Assembly (NCBI GenBank): GCA_030618675.1
Contig: JAUXCV010000003.1
Coordinates: 1-25,237, forward strand
Source of the DNA: Acidimicrobiia bacterium
GTDB taxonomy: Bacteria; Actinomycetota; Acidimicrobiia; Spongiisociales; UBA5794
DNA length: 25,237 bases
Direction of reading: 5' to 3'
Shown piece by piece: positions 21,073 to 25,237 of this stretch. A program made the translations under genes and the position numbers. Position 1 is the first letter of the stretch; every line of letters starts with the position of its first letter. A model generated the notes under the pieces. It was not told the DNA's origin. It saw nothing but the letters and a program-made list of their open reading frames with translations, and did not search any database.

Positions 21073-21097
21073 TCCGCCGCCACCGAGGAGGCGCAGG

Positions 21098-21394
21098 ATG
21101 CACGTCGGAGCTCTGCGGATCGAGTTGCGGATCCGAGATATGCGGTCGCTCAAGGAGAAACGCAAGGTGGTGAAGAGCATCATCGCCGATATCGGACGGG
21201 CCTACCCGGTCGCCGTAGCCGAGGTCGATCACCAGGATCTCTGGCAGCGTGCCGACCTGGGGGTTGCTGTGGTGTCGGGTTCACCGGGTCACGTCGACCG
21301 GATGTTGGCCGCCGTCCAGATCGACCTCGACCGTCGAACTGAGATCGAGATTCTCGGCGTCACCCGCTCGTACCTCGAAGAGGAGGACCGATGA
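21098..21394 (+). CDS. ylxP: YlxP-like DUF503 protein
   Basis: A 98-aa member of the DUF503/YlxP family, often found between infB and rbfA. Its N-terminus MHVGALRIELRIRDMRSLKE, the KEKRKVVKSIIADI segment and the DHQDLWQRADLGVAVVSGSP stretch are family-like. The molecular role is unproven; a link to ribosome assembly or 16S rRNA processing is suggested mainly by gene neighbourhood. ATG 21098 has GAGGAGG at 21085-21091. It overlaps rbfA as ATGA. Confidence 0.9.
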   Translation: MHVGALRIELRIRDMRSLKEKRKVVKSIIADIGRAYPVAVAEVDHQDLWQRADLGVAVVSGSPGHVDRMLAAVQIDLDRRTEIEILGVTRSYLEEEDR

Positions 21395-21765
21395 GCCGTC
21401 CCGACAGTCCCCGCATGCGCAAGGTCAACGAACTACTCAAAGAGGTCATCGCGGATGCGGTGACGGATCTCAAGGATCCGGGCATCGGATTCGTCACGAT
21501 CACGGGCGTCAACGCGTCACCCGACCTCCGGAACGCCTTCGCGTACTACTCCGTGCTCGGTTCCGACGAAGAAGTCGAGGCGTCCGGAGCAGCTCTCACC
21601 AGAGCCGCTCCGCACATCCAAGGTGTGGTCGGGCGTCAGGTTCACATGAAGTACACGCCGAAGCTGACGTTCCGGATCGACCCGTCGATCGGTGAGGGGA
21701 TCAAGATCGATCGATTGCTTCATGAGCTCAAGGCCGAGGATGAGGGTCCCGATGCCTCCGACTGA
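21391..21765 (+). CDS. rbfA: Ribosome-binding factor A
   Basis: 30S maturation and cold-adaptation factor with a KH-like fold. The 124-aa product has RMRKVNELLKEVIADAVTDL, KDPGIGFVTITGVNASPDLR, an AYYSVLGSDEE strand and KYTPKLTFRIDPSIGEGIKI before the final helix. Length is normal. The ATG overlaps the ylxP stop (ATGA), and its 3' end overlaps the start of the DHH phosphoesterase gene, so all three should be co-translated. Confidence 0.96.
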   Translation: MSRPDSPRMRKVNELLKEVIADAVTDLKDPGIGFVTITGVNASPDLRNAFAYYSVLGSDEEVEASGAALTRAAPHIQGVVGRQVHMKYTPKLTFRIDPSIGEGIKIDRLLHELKAEDEGPDASD

Positions 21766-22717
21766 TCACGTGTGGCAGCAGGCGGTCGAGGAGATCGATC
21801 GCGCCCAACGGATCGGGATCGTCGGTCACGTGCGGCCCGACGGTGACGCGCTTGGCTCCATGATCGCCCTGGCTCTCGCCCTTCGCAACGCAGGGAAGGA
21901 AGCGGTCGCATCGTTCGGAGAGCCCTTCGTGCTGGGGGACGAGTTCCGCTTCCTCGACCAGACCGTGCTCGTTCCACCATCCGAATTCCCCGATGATCTG
22001 GATCTAGCGATCGTCTGCGACACGGGAGTCCTGGATCGCGTCGGCTCGGTGGGATCCGCTATCCAGAGCGCCGATCGAGTTCTTGTGATCGACCATCACG
22101 TCACACCGGGGACGATCGGCGACGTTCGCGTGGTCGATCCGCAGGCCGCCGCCACGACGCAACTCGTGTTCGAGTTGCTGCAACGTCTTGGATGGGAGAT
22201 CAGCAGGCCGATCGCCGAGGCGCTCTACACCGGACTTGTCACCGACACCGGCCGCTTCCAATACTCATCCACGAGTCCCGCTGTGCACCGCATGGCGGCC
22301 GATCTCCTGGCCGCCGGGGTTGAACCTGCGCCGATAGGTCAGCAGCTATACGAAGAAGCGCCGTTCGGCTATTTCGACGTCGTATCTCGCGTTCTCGGTC
22401 GGGCACGTCTCGAGGTGGAGGCTGGTCTTGTCTGGACGACGCTTCTGCGCGAGGACCTTCAGGAGGCCGGTATCCCATGGGAAGCCGCCGACGCGCTGAT
22501 CGATCTGGTCCGTCTGGCACGAGAAGCAGGTGTCGCCTGTCTTCTGAAGGAGACGAAGCCCGGTGTATTGAAGGGGAGCCTCCGTTCCCGCGGCGAGGTC
22601 GACGTTGCCGAGATCGCGTCGGCGTTTGGGGGCGGAGGGCATCGGAACGCCGCGGGGTTCACCTCCGAACTGGGCGTCGATGACACGATCGACCGGATCG
22701 TCGGGCTTCTGACGTGA
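21752..22717 (+). CDS. nrnA: DHH/DHHA1 phosphoesterase, NrnA-like (nanoRNase/pAp phosphatase)
   Basis: Bifunctional oligoribonuclease and 3'-phosphoadenosine 5'-phosphate phosphatase by family. In the 321-aa product the DHH metal motifs are GHVRPDGDALGS (His26, Asp30, Asp32), CDTG (Asp90) and IDHH (Asp114-His116), with TGLVTDTGRFQYSST further on. The DHHA1 substrate domain ends with FGGGGHRNAAGF. ATG 21752 is favoured, with GAGGG at 21742-21746; an in-frame ATG at 21740 is possible. Either start lies inside rbfA. Some actinobacterial homologues also hydrolyse cyclic dinucleotides, which cannot be judged here. The stop overlaps truB as GTGA. Confidence 0.93.
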   Translation: MPPTDHVWQQAVEEIDRAQRIGIVGHVRPDGDALGSMIALALALRNAGKEAVASFGEPFVLGDEFRFLDQTVLVPPSEFPDDLDLAIVCDTGVLDRVGSVGSAIQSADRVLVIDHHVTPGTIGDVRVVDPQAAATTQLVFELLQRLGWEISRPIAEALYTGLVTDTGRFQYSSTSPAVHRMAADLLAAGVEPAPIGQQLYEEAPFGYFDVVSRVLGRARLEVEAGLVWTTLLREDLQEAGIPWEAADALIDLVRLAREAGVACLLKETKPGVLKGSLRSRGEVDVAEIASAFGGGGHRNAAGFTSELGVDDTIDRIVGLLT

Positions 22718-23622
22718 AACGGCCCGGCATCGGAGACGGGTTCCTGCTCGTCGACAAGGAGCAGGGCTGGACCAGTCATGATGTCGTGGCGAAGGTGCGC
22801 CACCTCGTGGGAGGGAAGGTCGGCCACGCCGGAACGCTCGATCCGATGGCTACGGGTCTCCTCGTCCTCGGCCTGGGCCGAAGCACCCGGCTTCTCCGGT
22901 TCGTACAGGGTTTCGAGAAGGAGTACCAGGCGACGGCCCTGTTCGGAGTTGCGACTGATTCGCTCGATGCAGATGGGGCCGTCCTCGATCGCTCTCCGCT
23001 CCCGGTTGACTCGGCGCAGTTGGAAGCGGCGGGTGAGCGGTTCCGCGGCTCGATCCTTCAGATTCCCCCGATGGTGTCGGCGAGGAAGGTCGAGGGGAAA
23101 CGCCTCTACGAACTGGCACGAGCCGGTGAGGTCGTCGAGCGCGAGGCTCGGCCGGTCGAGATCTACTCGCTCGTGTTCACCGATCTGGCACCGTCCGACT
23201 ACCCGGAAGTCTCGTTCGATGTCGTCTGCAGCACCGGCACGTATGTGCGGACGCTTGCCGACGATCTCGCAAGAGCACTCGGCGGTCGGGCCCATCTCAC
23301 GCGGCTCAGGAGGGTCAGGAACGGGACCCTGAGTGTCTCTGATGCCGTGACCGTCGACCGGATCGAGACGGCCGTGGCGGATGGATCCATCGGATCCCTG
23401 GTGATCGATCCTGCCACGGCTCTCTCAGATATCCCCGGCATCGAGGTCGAGCCTTCCTACATCCCGGGGATCCGCAACGGCGTGGCCATCCCCGCGGCCA
23501 TCCTCCTGGATGGTTACGACGGGGTGGGCGAAGGGCTTGTTCGGCTGCTTGCGGACGGCGTGTTACTCGGTGTCTACCGCATCGATGGGGCCACGGCGAA
23601 GCCGGAGGTCGTCACCGCATGA
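22714..23622 (+). CDS. truB: tRNA pseudouridine(55) synthase TruB
   Basis: Makes pseudouridine 55 in the T-loop of tRNAs. The 302-aa product has GDGFLLVDKEQGWTSHDVVA, the catalytic motif GHAGTLDPMATGLLVL (Asp43), KEYQATALFGVATDSLDADG, the IPPMVSARKVEGKRLYELAR stretch and the STGTYVRTLADDLARALGG stretch, followed by a C-terminal domain. GTG 22714 overlaps the nrnA stop; the TGA at 23620-23622 overlaps the ribF ATG. Length and order are typical. Confidence 0.97.
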   Translation: MKRPGIGDGFLLVDKEQGWTSHDVVAKVRHLVGGKVGHAGTLDPMATGLLVLGLGRSTRLLRFVQGFEKEYQATALFGVATDSLDADGAVLDRSPLPVDSAQLEAAGERFRGSILQIPPMVSARKVEGKRLYELARAGEVVEREARPVEIYSLVFTDLAPSDYPEVSFDVVCSTGTYVRTLADDLARALGGRAHLTRLRRVRNGTLSVSDAVTVDRIETAVADGSIGSLVIDPATALSDIPGIEVEPSYIPGIRNGVAIPAAILLDGYDGVGEGLVRLLADGVLLGVYRIDGATAKPEVVTA

Positions 23623-24551
23623 TCACCTACCAGGGCGATCCCTCAGCATGGGACGCACCTCCCGATGGCTCGGCGATCGCTATCGGTGTGTTCGACGGTG
23701 TGCACCTCGGTCACCGACAGGTCCTCGAATCGCTCGGAGACGTCGACGCGAATCTCGCCAGAGTCGCGATGACATTCGGCACACATCCCGCGAGCCTGCT
23801 ATCGCCGGACGGCGCCCCGTCACGCTTGAGCACGCTGAACCGTCGCTTCGACCTGTTCGAAGATGCGGGCATCGACCGCATCGCCGTGCTGGGATTCGAC
23901 GAAGAGATGCGAACCATGACACCGGAGGATTTCGTTCGCCGGTTCCTGGTCGAAGGCCTGAACGCACGATTCGTGGTTGTCGGTGTCGGATTCCGATTCG
24001 GCCAAGGCGCCGTCGGGACCGCCGAGATGCTCATCGATCTCGGGCGACGGTATGGATTCGAGGTCGAGGTGATCGACATCGCGTGCGACGACGGCACGGA
24101 GATTCGGTCGACCACCATCAGAGACGCTCTGACCGGTGGGGACGTTGAACGGGCGGCGATGATGCTCGGACGACCGTACGACATCGAAGGAATCGTCGTT
24201 GCCGGTGATGGGCGCGGAAGACAGATCGGGGTCGCTACCGCGAACGTGTCGTTCCCCGCGGTGCTCACTGTTCCTCGTCACGGCGTCTATGCCGTGATAG
24301 CGGTCGTCGACGGCATCGGCCACCCGGCGGTCGCCAATCTCGGTATCCGGCCCACCTTCGGTGGAGAGGATGAAGTCCTCGAGGTTCACATCCTCGACTT
24401 CGATCGAGATCTCTACGGAAGGCATCTCAGGATCGAATTCGTCGCCCGGATCCGCGACGAGATTCGATTCGATTCGGTCGACGATCTGCTCGTCCAGATC
24501 CACGACGACATGGCGTCCGCTTCGGAGAGACTGGTCGATCACACCTCTTGA
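23619..24551 (+). CDS. ribF: Bifunctional riboflavin kinase / FAD synthetase
   Basis: Converts riboflavin to FMN and then FAD. The 310-aa product has the FMN adenylyltransferase domain (1-~180) with GVFDGVHLGHR (23-33), FGTHPASLL, VVGVGFRFGQGAVGT and STTIRDAL. The riboflavin kinase domain (~184-310) has GRPYDIEGIV, GRGRQIGVATANV, NLGIRPTFGG and EVHILDFDRDLYGR. The kinase motif usually written PTAN reads ATAN here (206-209); the metal/nucleotide-binding Thr and Asn remain, so activity is expected. ATG 23619 overlaps the truB stop. It is the last recognisable gene of the rimP operon. Confidence 0.96.
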   Translation: MITYQGDPSAWDAPPDGSAIAIGVFDGVHLGHRQVLESLGDVDANLARVAMTFGTHPASLLSPDGAPSRLSTLNRRFDLFEDAGIDRIAVLGFDEEMRTMTPEDFVRRFLVEGLNARFVVVGVGFRFGQGAVGTAEMLIDLGRRYGFEVEVIDIACDDGTEIRSTTIRDALTGGDVERAAMMLGRPYDIEGIVVAGDGRGRQIGVATANVSFPAVLTVPRHGVYAVIAVVDGIGHPAVANLGIRPTFGGEDEVLEVHILDFDRDLYGRHLRIEFVARIRDEIRFDSVDDLLVQIHDDMASASERLVDHTS

Positions 24552-24614
24552 CGGTCGGTCGCCGCTCGTGCATCGTGGTGGCATCGCCCGCACTCCCCGG
24601 GATCGGATCCCACC

Positions 24615-25237
24615 GTGTCGGGTGTCCTCATGGCCGCTGGTTTCGCCATCGCATCGTTCCTTTCCGCCGCTTCAACGGACGCCACGCTCTCAACGTCGCC
24701 GGCGCCTGCGACCACCGACGCGATCAGCGAGTCCGTCGCACCCGGCGACGGACTCGGACTGGCGCCGGCCCCGACGTCGGGATCGGGACGAACTCCCGGA
24801 CGGTCGCCGTTCGTGCCGATCGGTGGTGCGGGACTCGGAGGCGCGGTGCTTGCCGGCTCTGTTCTTGTCCGCCGCCGCGGTGGAGGATCGAGTCGCGACA
24901 CCGACCCCCTCTTCGTATACGTTCCCGGCCACGGGGGAGATCCCGATGGTTTCGGGGACCTCGCCCACCGGATCGGTGTGGAACCGACCGATGTACGTGT
25001 CTTCGACTATCGGTGGGCGTGGGCATCGACCGATCCGGTCGGAGCATCCCACTGGGCACCAACCGCAAGTGCCGCCGATGCCCTCGGTGCGTACCTCGCG
25101 GCGCTCGACTCGGATGGAAGGCCGATCTACCTCGTCGGGCATAGCAAGGGAGGGGCGGTGATCACCGAAGTTGTCGCACGATGGGACGCCCGTCCGGAGA
25201 CCGGTGTCGACAACGTGGTCGGTGCGACGATTCTCGA
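24615..25237 (+). CDS. Membrane-anchored alpha/beta hydrolase (3' truncated by window end)
   Basis: The frame is open from GTG 24615 (alternative ATG 24630) to the window end, at least 207 codons. The N-terminus MSGVLMAAGFAIASFLSAAS looks like a signal peptide or signal anchor. A Pro/Ser/Thr/Gly-rich linker follows, then a hydrophobic segment VPIGGAGLGGAVLAGSVLV ending in three arginines (about residues 75-98), then a hydrolase domain. In it VYVPGHGG resembles the oxyanion strand and IYLVGHSKGGAVITEVVARW is the nucleophile elbow (Ser in GHSKGG). The catalytic Asp and His would lie beyond the window. The substrate is unknown; lipase or esterase is possible. No clear Shine-Dalgarno supports either start. 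It lies 63 nt after ribF, and no promoter is evident in 24552-24614. Confidence 0.75.
   Translation, partial: MSGVLMAAGFAIASFLSAASTDATLSTSPAPATTDAISESVAPGDGLGLAPAPTSGSGRTPGRSPFVPIGGAGLGGAVLAGSVLVRRRGGGSSRDTDPLFVYVPGHGGDPDGFGDLAHRIGVEPTDVRVFDYRWAWASTDPVGASHWAPTASAADALGAYLAALDSDGRPIYLVGHSKGGAVITEVVARWDARPETGVDNVVGATIL

Noticed and set aside
19639..21183. 514-codon minus-strand frame opposite infB
   Set aside because: Entirely antisense to conserved IF2 domains, with no family resemblance of its own.

Overview
The window is GC-rich, densely packed, bacterial chromosomal DNA. Gene order matches the conserved actinobacterial block known (from memory) in Mycobacterium and Streptomyces: yifB-dprA-xerC-whiG / rpsB-tsf-pyrH-frr-cdsA-dxr-rseP(rip1)-ispG / proS / rimP-nusA-infB-ylxP-rbfA-nrnA-truB-ribF. 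Together with a WhiG-type sigma factor, many GTG starts and leaderless-type promoters, this points to Actinomycetota. An early-branching lineage such as Acidimicrobiia is my guess, not something the sequence proves. Most of the window is core housekeeping chromosome. I see no prophage, insertion sequence, CRISPR array, rRNA or tRNA gene.

Layout. 1-3070: DNA uptake/recombination genes (3' end of yifB, dprA, xerC) and whiG, linked by overlaps. 3071-3293: an inverted repeat, a possible promoter and a hairpin leader before rpsB. 3294-9166: rpsB, tsf, pyrH, frr, cdsA, dxr, mostly overlapping or within 15 nt. 9167-10377: a TANNNT box, an eight-codon leader ORF, then the site-2 protease rseP. 10378-10552: a hairpin and short tandem repeats ending at a leaderless-type promoter for ispG. 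10553-15296: ispG, then genes not usual at this place in the block: a secreted trypsin-like protease and, convergent to it, a MocR-type regulator divergent from a flavin split-barrel (PPOX family) gene. 15466-17175: proS. 17176-17328: a second copy of the inverted repeat, then a promoter-like box, a palindrome and a hairpin leading into rimP. 17329-24551: the rimP-to-ribF translation operon, in which ylxR is missing between nusA and infB. 24615-end: the start of a membrane-anchored alpha/beta hydrolase cut by the window edge.

How the genes work together. The set supplies ribosome and translation functions (S2, EF-Ts, RRF, IF2, RimP, RbfA, TruB, ProRS, NusA), UMP kinase, phospholipid precursor synthesis (CdsA), two MEP-pathway isoprenoid enzymes (Dxr, IspG), flavin cofactors (RibF), oligonucleotide turnover (NrnA) and envelope proteolysis (RseP, the protease).

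The least explained signals are non-coding. Three operon junctions (3076-3136, 10391-10536, 17172-17215) carry arrays built from AGTAG/CTACT cores at 7-8 bp period. Two of them contain an almost identical inverted repeat although they lie 14 kb apart. The longest stretches without a gene are 3071-3293, 10378-10552, 15297-15465 and 17176-17328, all under 225 bases and described below.
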